A DNA stretch of 43,132 nt, taken from the NCBI GenBank assembly GCA_005888335.1, contig VAWY01000054.1:1-43132 (forward strand), given 5' to 3'. The position numbers and the translations under genes were made by a program. This document shows, piece after piece, positions 1-7,726 of this stretch. The stretch is from Actinomycetota bacterium (GTDB lineage: Bacteria > Actinomycetota > Thermoleophilia > Solirubrobacterales > Solirubrobacteraceae). Under the pieces are notes generated by a model. That model searched no databases. It saw only the letters and a list, made by a program, of their open reading frames with translations, and was not told the DNA's origin. Position 1 is the stretch's first letter. Each line of letters starts with the position of its first letter.

Positions 1-1109
1 ACGATCCCGACGACGCCTGGATGCCAGCCCTCCCCGGCCAGGACGTACGCCGGCTGGTCGCCGTGCTCGGCGACGCGCGCCTCGGCCTCGAACCGGATGC
101 GCTCCTCCACGTGGCGCCGTTCGGCGTTGACCCGGTCGAGCTCGTCGGCGACCGCCTCGGCCCGCGCCGGGTCGCGGGTCAGCACGAGCTCGAGCCCGGC
201 GTCGGCGCGGTGCAGGCGCCCGGCCGCGTTGATCCGGGGTGCGAGCCGAAAGCCGACGGCGGTGGCGTCCAGGCGCGTCGGGTCCACCTGGGCGACTCGC
301 ATCAGCGCCCGGAGCCCCGGCTTGTCCGTGGTCGCCAGCGCGCGCAGCCCCTCGCGGACCAGGCGCCGGTTCTCGCCGGTGAGCGCGACCACGTCGGCCA
401 CCGTGGCCAGCGCGGCGAGGTCGAGGTCGTCGGCTGCCGTCGGCGCCTCGAGCGCCTCGGCGAGCTTGAGCGCGACCCCCGCCGCGCACAGCTGCGGGCA
501 GGGGTAGTCGCACAGCGCCGGGTGGACGATCGGCGCCTCCGGCAGGCAACCGTCGGCGCGCGGCGCGTGGTGGTCGGTGACGACGACGTCCATCCCCGCC
601 GCCCGCGCGGTCGCGACCTCGGCGACCGCGGTGATCGCGCAGTCCGCGGTGACGAGCAGCGCCGTCCCGCGCGCGGCCAGGCGCTCGACGGTGCGCGCGC
701 TGAGGCCGTAGCCGTCCTCGAGGCGGCTGGGCAGGTACCAGCCGACGTGCGCGCCGAGCGAGCGCAGCGCGCGCACGAGGATCGCCGTCGAGCACACGCC
801 GTCGACGTCGTAGTCGCCGTGGACGGTGATCGGCGAGCCGGCGGCGACATGCCGGCGGACGAGCGCGACCACGTCGTCGATCCCCCGGAACGCGCTCGCC
901 GGATGGGCGTCGGAGGCGGCGAGCCAGGCTTCCGCGGCGGCCGGGTCGGCGAGCCCGCGGCGGACGAGGACCTGGGCGACGACATGGCTGACGCCGAGCT
1001 GCGCCTCCAGCCGCGCGACCGCGCCGGTCGGGCAGGGCGCGAGCACCAGCCGCCGCGCGGGCGGGGGCGCGCTGCGGACGGGCGGAGCGGGCGGGGCGTC
1101 GGTGGCCAT
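1..1109 (-). CDS. recJ: Single-stranded-DNA exonuclease RecJ (C-terminus beyond window)
   Basis: The frame opens at an ATG at 1109 and runs without a stop to the window edge, giving about 369 residues of the N-terminal part. It carries the DHH-superfamily metal motifs of RecJ: HGDYDVDG near residues 97-104, a TADC motif near 154-157 and VVVTDHH near 175-181, with a GYGLS stretch between. RecJ degrades single-stranded DNA 5' to 3' in recombination and mismatch repair. The first 30 residues are Pro/Ala-rich and probably disordered. It diverges from the YjbR gene with a 47-bp gap and lies near ruvCAB and secDF. A longer reading frame on the same strand covers this region but is a shadow without the DHH motifs. 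Confidence 0.93.
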   Translation of the reverse strand, partial: MATDAPPAPPVRSAPPPARRLVLAPCPTGAVARLEAQLGVSHVVAQVLVRRGLADPAAAEAWLAASDAHPASAFRGIDDVVALVRRHVAAGSPITVHGDYDVDGVCSTAILVRALRSLGAHVGWYLPSRLEDGYGLSARTVERLAARGTALLVTADCAITAVAEVATARAAGMDVVVTDHHAPRADGCLPEAPIVHPALCDYPCPQLCAAGVALKLAEALEAPTAADDLDLAALATVADVVALTGENRRLVREGLRALATTDKPGLRALMRVAQVDPTRLDATAVGFRLAPRINAAGRLHRADAGLELVLTRDPARAEAVADELDRVNAERRHVEERIRFEAEARVAEHGDQPAYVLAGEGWHPGVVGI

Positions 1110-1156
1110 GGAGCCGCGGGACCGTACGGGGCGCCCCGGACGGATACGGTCAGCCG

Positions 1157-1498
1157 GTGACGCCCGCGCGCCTGCGCCGCCTCTGCCTCTCCTTCCCCGG
1201 CGCGACCGAGGAGTTCCCGTTCGGCGAGGGCGTGTCGGTGTTCAAGGTCGGCGGCAAGATCTTCGCGATCACCAACCTCGCCGGCCGCCCGCTGGAGGTC
1301 AGCCTCAAGTGCGAGCCCGAGCTCGCCGTGCAGCTGCGCAACACGTACGCCGCCGTGCGTCCGGGCTATCACCTCAACAAGCGCCACTGGAACACCGTCA
1401 CGCTCGACGGGACGCTCGACGAGGCGATGGTGCGCGACCTGGTGGAGGACTCGTATGACTTGGTGGTCGACGGGTTGCCTCGGGGGCGGCGGCCGTAG
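1157..1498 (+). CDS. MmcQ/YjbR family protein
   Basis: 113 residues starting at GTG. The sequence has the YjbR layout: an N-terminal LCLSFPGATEEFPFG stretch, a central VFKVGGKIFAI strand and the C-terminal family signature GYHLNKRHWNTV. These small proteins fold like a double-wing DNA-binding domain; their cellular role is poorly defined. Length is normal for the family (about 110-120). It is divergent from recJ and is followed by a gap rich in hairpins and repeats, so it is probably monocistronic. Family is confident; function is not. Confidence 0.88.
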   Translation: MTPARLRRLCLSFPGATEEFPFGEGVSVFKVGGKIFAITNLAGRPLEVSLKCEPELAVQLRNTYAAVRPGYHLNKRHWNTVTLDGTLDEAMVRDLVEDSYDLVVDGLPRGRRP

Positions 1499-1594
1499 GG
1501 CTGGCCGTGGCGTCCCGCTCGCTACCGGCTTGCGGGTCGCGGCCGCGCTCGTGTCACCGAGGGGAACGCGGCCTGGTCTCCGCCCGGGCCCGAG

Positions 1595-1776
1595 CGGCAA
1601 CACGCCAGGCGCGGCTCCCCGGGCATCGCGTGTCAAGAACCGCATGACTGTCATGCGCTTCTTGACGCGTGCGACCCCGACGCGGCCCGTGCACGGCAAC
1701 ACGCCAGGCGCGGCGACCCGCGGCATCGAGTGTGCAGAACGGATCCATGGTGGATCTCTTCTTGACGCATGCGATC
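1595..1776. repeat. Two ~82-nt direct repeats, each with a hairpin
   Basis: Copy 1 spans 1595-1676 and copy 2 spans 1694-1776, offset 99 nt. Both begin CGGCAACACGCCAGGCGCGG and end TTCTTGACGCRTGCGA. The middles differ but each is self-complementary. Copy 1 has outer arms GTCAAGAA/TTCTTGAC and inner arms GCATGAC/GTCATGC around a single T. Copy 2 has outer arms AGAA/TTCT and inner arms GATCCA/TGGATC around TGG. Paired cores that differ in sequence but keep pairing suggest selection on structure. Possible roles are a REP-like element, transcript-end structures for the two convergent genes, or a small structured RNA; the sequence does not decide. Confidence 0.8.
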
Positions 1777-1867
1777 GACGGGCGCCCGCCCGGGCCAGGC
1801 GGCGGCCCGCTCGCCCGCACGGCCCGGGCGCGGCGCGGACCACGATCCGCTCCCCCTCGGTGCCCCG

Positions 1868-1946
1868 GACCACGTCGCGACCCGGCGCAAACGCAGCGCG
1901 CGGGACGCGTGACCACAGCCCGGGGCAAACGCAGCGCACGGGACGC
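1868..1946. repeat. Tandem ~36-41-nt direct repeat
   Basis: Copy 1 is 1868-1908 and copy 2 is 1911-1946. They share GACCAC at the left, then GCAAACGCAGCGCRCGGGACGC at the right in split form (GCAAACGCAGCGC plus CGGGACGC). Copy 1 has about 5 extra nucleotides in the middle. The block lies just 3' of the small membrane protein gene that ends at 1967. There are only two full copies and no uniform spacer, so it is not a CRISPR array. Its role is unknown. Confidence 0.7.
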
Positions 1947-1966
1947 CAAGCGCCCCGCGCCGGAGC

Positions 1967-2233
1967 TCAGCCCCCCGCCCGCTCCCGCCGCACGCCCCAC
2001 AGATACACGGCCGCGATCCCAAGCGCCGCGCCGGGGATCGCCTCGGCCGCCGTCAAGAGATGCGTGTCGCTCTGCCCCGGAACCGTCGCGCCGTTGACGA
2101 TGACGCCGAAGATCACCGCGCCGACGAGCGCGCCGAGGAACGCGCCCACGATCCCGCCCCAGAAGCGGTCGGGCAGGAAGATCGTGAAGTGCCAGATGGC
2201 GAGGCCCATCATGACCCAGGCGAACATGGCCAT
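1967..2233 (-). CDS. Small membrane protein, GlsB/YeaQ-like
   Basis: 88 residues with an ATG at 2233, 2 bp after the secDF stop, so it is the last gene of the secDF unit. It has two or three hydrophobic helices: about residues 3-22, a Gly/Ala-rich GGIVGAFLGALVGAVIFGVIV segment near 26-46 (broken here for length: GGIVGAFLGALVG then AVIFGVIV), and a C-terminal helix near 64-80 ending in Arg-rich cytoplasmic residues. The glycine-zipper-like middle recalls the GlsB/YeaQ/YmgE stress membrane proteins. That match is by resemblance only. An internal ATG at 2227 is an alternative start. Confidence 0.75.
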   Translation of the reverse strand: MAMFAWVMMGLAIWHFTIFLPDRFWGGIVGAFLGALVGAVIFGVIVNGATVPGQSDTHLLTAAEAIPGAALGIAAVYLWGVRRERAGG

Positions 2234-2235
2234 GG

Positions 2236-5094
2236 CTAGCGCGACCTCCCGTGGCGGCGGTTGCGGGGGCGGCGCGGCTTGTCGCGCTTCTCGCCCTTGG
2301 GCATGACGACCTCCTCGGGATCGAGGTCGCGCCCGCGGTCAGCCGCGCCGTCGCCGCGCCGGGACGGCGTGGCCGCCGGCTCGGGCTCCTGGATATCGGC
2401 GACGAGCTGCTGGAACTCGCTCTGCGAGATCTCCTCGGGCTGCGTCGGCGCGGTCAGGCGCCGCGCCCGCTTGGCCTCTTCCTTCTCGCCGACGTCGACC
2501 GGCGCGCCGCCGATCGCCGTCGCGTAGGCCGGCAGGTAGCCCAGCTCACCGCGAATGCGGTCGGCGCGCTTCTCGTACACCGGCTCGCGCTCCTTCCAGT
2601 GCGTGAGCACCGGCGAGGCGATGAAGACCGACGAGTAGGCGCCGGAGATCGTGCCGATGAGCAGCGCGAAGGCGAAGTCCTTGAGCGTGTCGCCGCCGAA
2701 GAGCAGCAGCGAGAGGATCGGCAGCGCGGTGCAGAACGACGTGGCCAGCGATCGCGTCAGGACCTCGTTCATCGAGCGGTTGACGATCTGCGAGAACGCC
2801 GCCCGCGGCATCCGCGGAACGTTCTCGCGGATGCGGTCGAACACGATGATCGTGTCGTAGAGCGAGTAACCAAGGATGGTCAGCAGCGCCGCGACCGTCG
2901 ACGCCGTCACCTCCCGGCCCGTGAGCGAGTAGACGCCGGCGGTGATGAGCAGGTCGTGCATCAACGCGATCAGCACCGGGACGGCGTACTTCCACTCGAA
3001 CCGCAGCGCGATGTAGACGCTGATGACGAGCAGCGACGCGATGATCGCGACGATCGCTGCGCGCGCCACGGTCGCGCCGAAGCTCGGGCCGACCGACTGC
3101 GTGTTGGGCTGCCCGCGGATGCCGAAGCGGTTGTCGAGCTGACCGGTGACGGCCGAGACCTGCCTCGGCTGCAGCGTCGGCGTCGAGATCTGGAACGTGT
3201 TGGCGGGCCGTCCCTTGCCGGTGACCTTCTGGACCTCCGGGTTGGTCGCGCCCGCCGCCTGCGCGGCGTCGCGCACCGCGTTCTCGCTGGCCGTCCGCTG
3301 GAGCGTCGCGGTGATGCGCGTGCCCGACTCGAAGTCGATGCCGAAGTTCAGCCCCTTGCCGCCGATGGCGAGCGCCCCGATGAGCAGGATGCAGCCCGAC
3401 AGCGAGAAGAACCACTTCGACTTGCCCATGAAGTCGAAGTTGCCCCACACCGACCGGCGCTCGCCGGCGCCGACCGCGCGCTTGTGGGCGATCGCGTATC
3501 GCGACCGGGACAGCGTGCCGAGGATGGCGCTCGTCGCCAGCACCGCGGTGAACAGCGAGACCATCGTGCCGATGCCCAGCACGAAGGCGAACCCCTGCAC
3601 CCCGCCCACGGCGATGATGAACAGGATGAACGCCACCATGAACGTGACGACGTTGGCGTCGATGATCGCCGCCAGGCCCTTGCGGTAGCCGGTGGCGATC
3701 GCGGCGGCCACCGACCGCCCGGCGCGCACCTCTTCCTTGACGCGCTCGAAGATGACGATGTTGGCGTCGGCCGCGATGCCGATCGTGAGGATCAGGCCCG
3801 CGATGCCCGGCAGCGTCAGCGTGATCGGGATGAGCTTGATCAGCGCGAAGAAGTAGACGCCGTAGACGACCAGCGCGCCGACGGCGATCAGGCCCAGCAG
3901 CCGGTAGAAGGTCAGGAGGAACAGCGCGACGACGACGAAGCCGACGAGGCCGGCGATCAGGCCCTGGTGCAGCGCCTGCTTGCCCAGCGTCGCCGAGACC
4001 TGTGACTGCGAGATCAGGTCGAGCTTGACCGGCAGCGCGCCGGTCTTGAGCAGGTTGGCCAGCCGCTGCGCCGACTGGATCGTGAAGCCGCCCTCGATCT
4101 GCGAGCCGTTGGTCGCGTCGATGCCGTCGGGGTTCTGCTTGAAGTCGATGAACGGGACCGAGATCAGCTCGGTGTCGAGCACGATCGCGAAGTGCTGCGC
4201 GGCCGCCTGCACCGACGTCCCGGGCAGCTGGTTGGCCTGGCCGCGCTGGGCGATCTGCCGCGTGACGTCATGCCAGATCTTCCGGCCCTTGCTCGAGAAG
4301 TCGAACGTGACGATCGGCTGGCCGGTGCCCCCCGCGCCGGAGTCGAAGCTCTGCTCCGGGTTCTTGATGTCGCTGCCCTTGAGCGCCGGGTCGTCGCGCA
4401 GGACGTACCACTGGTCGATCTTCGGACCCTTGTCGGGAGACTGGGCGCGCACGACGATCTGGCCCTGCGGGACGCGCACGACGCGCTCGCCGCGCCTGGC
4501 GCGGCGCAGGTCGGTCGGCCGCTCGCCGGGTCCGTCGAGCACCGACTTGGTCTTGTCGTTGACGAGGTAGAACTGGTCGCCCGACGACGAGTTCGGGAGG
4601 TTCTTCTCCGGGCACTTCGAGGCGCGGATCACCGCGTCGTAGTGCGACAGCGTCCCCGCCCCGGGGTTGCCCGCACTGGGGCCGCCCGTGACGTTGGCGT
4701 CGCTCGGCGCCGGCTTGCAGCCCGGGCCGAGCACGTTGGGCTCCCAGTCGTAGAAGAACAGCTGGGCGGTGGTCCCGACCTGGCGCTGGGCCTCGTCGGC
4801 GTTCTTGACCGCCGGCAGCGCCACCTGGATCTGGTTGTTGCCCAGGCGCGTGATCTCGGGCTCGGAGACGCCCAACTGGTCGACGCGCTCGCGCATGATG
4901 TCGATCGCGCGGGTCAGGGAGTCCGCGGTGACCGTCGGGACCTGCTTGGTCGGCTTGGCCTGGTAGACGAGCTCGACGCCTCCCTGGAGGTCGAGGCCCA
5001 GCCGGGTCTTCTTGACCACGGCGGCGGTCACGGACCCGATGAGCAGCCCGGCGACCAGGAGCAGGATGAAGAGGTTGCGACGGCGGTCGGTCAC
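2236..5094 (-). CDS. secDF: Protein translocase subunits SecD and SecF fused in one chain
   Basis: 952 residues from a GTG at 5094. The first half is SecD: an N-terminal helix near 7-27, GLDLQGGVELVY at the start of the periplasmic domain, then a helix bundle containing ANIVIFERVKEE. The second half is SecF, starting around GNFDFMGKSKWFF and GLNFGIDFESGTRI, with its own helix bundle containing YSLYDTIIVFDRIRE. SecDF uses the proton gradient to complete protein export through SecYEG. A fused form is known in Bacillus and some other lineages; many actinobacteria have separate genes. The last ~40 residues are strongly basic (KRDKPRRPRNRRHGRSR). No yajC is adjacent. Confidence 0.96.
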   Translation of the reverse strand: MTDRRRNLFILLLVAGLLIGSVTAAVVKKTRLGLDLQGGVELVYQAKPTKQVPTVTADSLTRAIDIMRERVDQLGVSEPEITRLGNNQIQVALPAVKNADEAQRQVGTTAQLFFYDWEPNVLGPGCKPAPSDANVTGGPSAGNPGAGTLSHYDAVIRASKCPEKNLPNSSSGDQFYLVNDKTKSVLDGPGERPTDLRRARRGERVVRVPQGQIVVRAQSPDKGPKIDQWYVLRDDPALKGSDIKNPEQSFDSGAGGTGQPIVTFDFSSKGRKIWHDVTRQIAQRGQANQLPGTSVQAAAQHFAIVLDTELISVPFIDFKQNPDGIDATNGSQIEGGFTIQSAQRLANLLKTGALPVKLDLISQSQVSATLGKQALHQGLIAGLVGFVVVALFLLTFYRLLGLIAVGALVVYGVYFFALIKLIPITLTLPGIAGLILTIGIAADANIVIFERVKEEVRAGRSVAAAIATGYRKGLAAIIDANVVTFMVAFILFIIAVGGVQGFAFVLGIGTMVSLFTAVLATSAILGTLSRSRYAIAHKRAVGAGERRSVWGNFDFMGKSKWFFSLSGCILLIGALAIGGKGLNFGIDFESGTRITATLQRTASENAVRDAAQAAGATNPEVQKVTGKGRPANTFQISTPTLQPRQVSAVTGQLDNRFGIRGQPNTQSVGPSFGATVARAAIVAIIASLLVISVYIALRFEWKYAVPVLIALMHDLLITAGVYSLTGREVTASTVAALLTILGYSLYDTIIVFDRIRENVPRMPRAAFSQIVNRSMNEVLTRSLATSFCTALPILSLLLFGGDTLKDFAFALLIGTISGAYSSVFIASPVLTHWKEREPVYEKRADRIRGELGYLPAYATAIGGAPVDVGEKEEAKRARRLTAPTQPEEISQSEFQQLVADIQEPEPAATPSRRGDGAADRGRDLDPEEVVMPKGEKRDKPRRPRNRRHGRSR

Positions 5095-5115
5095 GGCGAC
5101 CAGGGTATCGGCGGA

Positions 5116-5565
5116 TCAGCTCGTCGGCGTGAGCACGAGAAGAAGCCCACCGTCGTCATCGTAGGCGGGGAAGAGGTCGGCCGTCGCGCGGGCGGGCAGA
5201 TCGCCCTCGGCGTGGACGCGTACCGGCTTGTCCTGCGCGCGCACGCCCCACTCGAGCACCTGCCCGACGTAGTCGGTCCCGTCGGCGAACTCGAGGCCGA
5301 GCACCTCGCTCGCCGGGCGGCCGATCACCTGCTTGATGTCGAGGCCGGTGAGCTCGAACGAGCCGCGCCCGCAATGGATGAGGCGACCCTGCTGGTCGCA
5401 CGCGAAGAAGGCGGCGTTGGGCGCCGGGTAGTAGTCGTCGAGCAGCTCGAAGACGAAGGCGAAGCCGCACTTCGAGCATCCGCGAGCCTCCCGCCGGAAG
5501 CCGCGCTGGCGGTCTGAGGCGGTCTGGCGGGTGCCGCAGTTCGGGCAGATGAACAGGTGCGCCAT
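5116..5565 (-). CDS. Zinc-ribbon plus PAS-like protein
   Basis: 149 residues from the ATG at 5565. Residues 7-33 hold two CxxC pairs (CPNC and CSKC), a zinc ribbon. The rest reads like a PAS domain: AFFACDQQGRLIHCG, then FELTGLDIKQVIGRPASEVLG, and a closing LLLVLTP strand. A PAS domain normally binds a ligand or partner protein; none is predictable here. No output domain is fused, so it probably acts through protein contact. It lies between ruvB and secDF, the position where yajC often sits in other genomes. The longer in-frame start at 5685 would overlap ruvB and is less likely. Domain calls are by pattern only. Confidence 0.78.
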   Translation of the reverse strand: MAHLFICPNCGTRQTASDRQRGFRREARGCSKCGFAFVFELLDDYYPAPNAAFFACDQQGRLIHCGRGSFELTGLDIKQVIGRPASEVLGLEFADGTDYVGQVLEWGVRAQDKPVRVHAEGDLPARATADLFPAYDDDGGLLLVLTPTS

Positions 5566-5594
5566 CGGGACGTGGAAGCGTAGCTCTCGGTCTT

Positions 5595-6599
5595 CTAGAG
5601 CAGGGTCGGCGGCGGCAGCCCGAGGTGCGTCCATGCCGCGGCGGTGGCGACGCGGCCGCGCGGCGTGCGGTTGAGCAGCCCGCACTGCAGCAGGTAGGGC
5701 TCGTAGACGTCCTCGATCGTGTCGGCCTCCTCCCCCACCGCGACGGCCAGCGTCGACAGCCCGACCGGCCCGCCGCCGAACTTGCTGCAGATCGCCCCGA
5801 GGATCTCGCGGTCGAGGCGATCCAGGCCGAGCTCGTCGACCTCGAGCAGGGCGAGCGCCGCGTCGGCCGCCTGCGCGGTGACGACGCCGTCGAGGCGGAC
5901 CTCGGCGTAGTCGCGCACGCGCTTGAGCAGCCGGTTGGCCACGCGCGGGGTCGCGCGCGAGCGCGCCGCGATCGCCCGCGCGCCCGCCTCCTCGATCTCG
6001 ATCCCGAGGATCGCCGCGCTGCGTCGCACGATCGCCGCCAGCTGCTCCACCGTGTAGTGCTCCAGGCGCGCCTGGATCCCGAAGCGGTCGCGCAGCGGCG
6101 TGGTCAGCAGCCCCGCGCGCGTCGTCGCCCCGACCAGCGTGAACGGCGGCAGGTCGAGCGTGACCACCCGCGCCCCCGCGCCCTGGCCGACCGTGATCGG
6201 CAGGCGGCCGTCCTCCATCGCCGGGTAGAAGGTCTCCTCGAGCGCGCGGTTGAGGCGGTGGATCTCGTCGACGAAGAACAGCGCGCGCGGCTCGAGCGCG
6301 GTGAGGAACGCGGCGACGTCGCCCTTGCGCTCGAGCGCCGGGCCGGCGGTCTGCACGAACGGCACGTCGAGCTCGCAGGCGACGATGTGCGCCAGCGACG
6401 TCTTGCCCAGGCCGGGCGGGCCGGCGAGCAGGACGTGGTCGAGCGCGTCGCCGCGGCCGGCGGCGGCCTCGATCGCGACGGTGAGCTGCTCCTTGAGGCG
6501 GTCCTGCCCGACGAACTCCTCGAGCCGGCGCGGGCGCAGCGAGAGGTCGAGCTCGTCCTCGAGCAGCGCCTCGGGGGTCTGGATGCGGGCGGCCGTCAT
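5595..6599 (-). CDS. ruvB: Holliday junction branch-migration helicase RuvB
   Basis: 334 residues, the usual size. It has Walker A GPPGLGKT at residues 60-67, Walker [10 protein letters not shown] around 109-116, a GATTRAGLL sensor region and the winged-helix C-terminus [26 protein letters not shown] (quoted in part: [15 protein letters not shown]). RuvB hexamers pump DNA through Holliday junctions held by RuvA, and RuvC then cuts. Its ATG overlaps the ruvA stop as ATGA, so the two are translationally coupled. Confidence 0.98.
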   Translation of the reverse strand: MTAARIQTPEALLEDELDLSLRPRRLEEFVGQDRLKEQLTVAIEAAAGRGDALDHVLLAGPPGLGKTSLAHIVACELDVPFVQTAGPALERKGDVAAFLTALEPRALFFVDEIHRLNRALEETFYPAMEDGRLPITVGQGAGARVVTLDLPPFTLVGATTRAGLLTTPLRDRFGIQARLEHYTVEQLAAIVRRSAAILGIEIEEAGARAIAARSRATPRVANRLLKRVRDYAEVRLDGVVTAQAADAALALLEVDELGLDRLDREILGAICSKFGGGPVGLSTLAVAVGEEADTIEDVYEPYLLQCGLLNRTPRGRVATAAAWTHLGLPPPTLL

Positions 6600-7180
6600 C
6601 GCCGCGCGCTCCTCAGCGCGGCGGCCATGAGCTCCTCGGCGGTCGCGCCGGACGCGCCGCCCAGCAGCGCCTCGGCCTCAGCGGGCGGGAAGCCGAGCTC
6701 CAGCAGGCCATCGCGGGCCAGGCGCCGCGGGTCGTCCGTGCGGGCGGCGACGATCGGCCCGGCCGGGTCGCCGGCCTCGACGCCGACCTTCTCGCGCAGC
6801 TCGACGATGATCCGCTCGGCCGTGCGCTTGCCGATGCCGGGCACGGCCTGGAAGCGCTTGGCGTCGCCGGCGGCGATGGCCGCGAGCAGCTCGCGCGGCG
6901 GCCCGCCCGAGAGGACGGCGAGCGCGACCTTCGGCCCGATCGCCTGGACGCCGAGCAGCAGGAGGAACAGGTCGCGCTCCTCCTCGGTGGCGAAGCCGAA
7001 CAGCGCGATCGCGTCGTCGCGCAGGATCGTGTGGGCGTGCAGCGTCACGGGGTGCCCGGCGGCCGGGACGTGGCGCAGGGTCTCGGCCGAGACGCCGAGC
7101 CGGTAGCCCACGCCGCCGGCGAGGACGACGACGTGGTCGGGCCGCCGGACCGCGACCTCGCCGCGCACCAGGGCGATCAT
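6596..7180 (-). CDS. ruvA: Holliday junction-binding protein RuvA
   Basis: 194 residues starting at the ATG at 7178-7180, which overlaps the ruvC stop as ATGA. It opens with the OB-fold start [10 protein letters not shown], followed by the helix-hairpin-helix motifs [18 protein letters not shown] and [19 protein letters not shown] in the middle, and a C-terminal helical domain ([18 protein letters not shown]) that contacts RuvB. RuvA tetramers grip the four-way junction and load RuvB. Length and order match canonical ruvCAB operons. Confidence 0.97.
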   Translation of the reverse strand: MIALVRGEVAVRRPDHVVVLAGGVGYRLGVSAETLRHVPAAGHPVTLHAHTILRDDAIALFGFATEEERDLFLLLLGVQAIGPKVALAVLSGGPPRELLAAIAAGDAKRFQAVPGIGKRTAERIIVELREKVGVEAGDPAGPIVAARTDDPRRLARDGLLELGFPPAEAEALLGGASGATAEELMAAALRSARR

Positions 7181-7677
7181 CCGAGAGCCTCGAGCATCGG
7201 CGCCCGGTTGGCGTGGCACACGGCGACAGCGAGCGCGTCGGCCGCGTGGTCGGGCCGCGGCGGCTCGGGCAGGCCGAGCAGCGCCTGGACCATCCGCGCC
7301 ACCTGGTCCTTGGCGGCGCGCCCGCTCCCGCACACCGCCCCCTTGACCTGCTGCGGCGTGTAGGAGGCGCAGGCGATCCCGCGCTGGCCGGCGGCGAGCA
7401 TGACCACCCCGCGCGCCTGCCCGACCGCAAACGCGCTGCGGGCGTTGGAGCCGAAGAACAGGTCCTCGAGCGCGACCCACGCGGGCGCGTGGGCGTCGAG
7501 CAGGTCGCCGACGCCGGCGTGGATGTCGGCCAGGCGCCGCTCGGCGGGCGCGCCCGGCCGCGTCTCGATGACGCCGCCGTCGAGCGCGAGGAGCCGCCCG
7601 CCGCGCCGCGCGACGACGCCGTAGCCGGTCGAGGCGGTGCCGGGGTCGATGCCGAGGACGATCATGCGTTCGCTCAT
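7177..7677 (-). CDS. ruvC: Holliday junction resolvase RuvC
   Basis: About 166 residues from the ATG at 7677 (MSERMIVLGIDPGT); an ATG at 7665 would remove four residues. The acidic active-site motifs are present: GIDPGTASTGYG near the N-terminus, ALEDLFFG in the middle and DHAADALAVAVCHA near the end. RuvC cuts Holliday junctions symmetrically and is the first gene of the ruvCAB unit. A longer frame to 7728 adds an Arg-rich stretch unlike RuvC and runs to the start codon of the divergent cyclase gene, so it was not chosen. The divergent gene starts at 7727, leaving about 50 bp for both promoters. Confidence 0.96.
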   Translation of the reverse strand: MSERMIVLGIDPGTASTGYGVVARRGGRLLALDGGVIETRPGAPAERRLADIHAGVGDLLDAHAPAWVALEDLFFGSNARSAFAVGQARGVVMLAAGQRGIACASYTPQQVKGAVCGSGRAAKDQVARMVQALLGLPEPPRPDHAADALAVAVCHANRAPMLEALG

Positions 7678-7726
7678 TCTGCGCGCCCGGCCGGACGCCT
7701 CCTGCCTTCGCGTAGCCTGCGCTGCC

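Larger units (their letters stand above)
1499..1966. other. Repeat-rich gap between convergent genes
   Basis: 468 bp separate the 3' ends of the YjbR gene (plus) and the small membrane protein gene (minus). I see no credible gene. Open frames cross it, but none has a recognisable product or a ribosome-binding site. It contains two repeat families described separately (1595-1776 and 1868-1946). A further partial match to the second family, GGACCACG, occurs near 1837. This is the longest non-coding stretch in an otherwise tightly packed window. Confidence 0.8.

Noticed and set aside
302..1939. 545-residue minus-strand open frame covering recJ and the repeat gap
   Set aside because: It is out of frame with the DHH motifs of recJ, Arg/Ser/Pro-rich and unlike any protein; a high-GC shadow frame.
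1595..1946. Possible CRISPR array
   Set aside because: Only two copies of each repeat, repeats too long or unequal, no uniform spacers and no cas genes.
1455..2306. 283-residue plus-strand open frame through the repeat region
   Set aside because: Low-complexity composition, no ribosome-binding site, and it crosses the repeats and the antisense of the small membrane gene.
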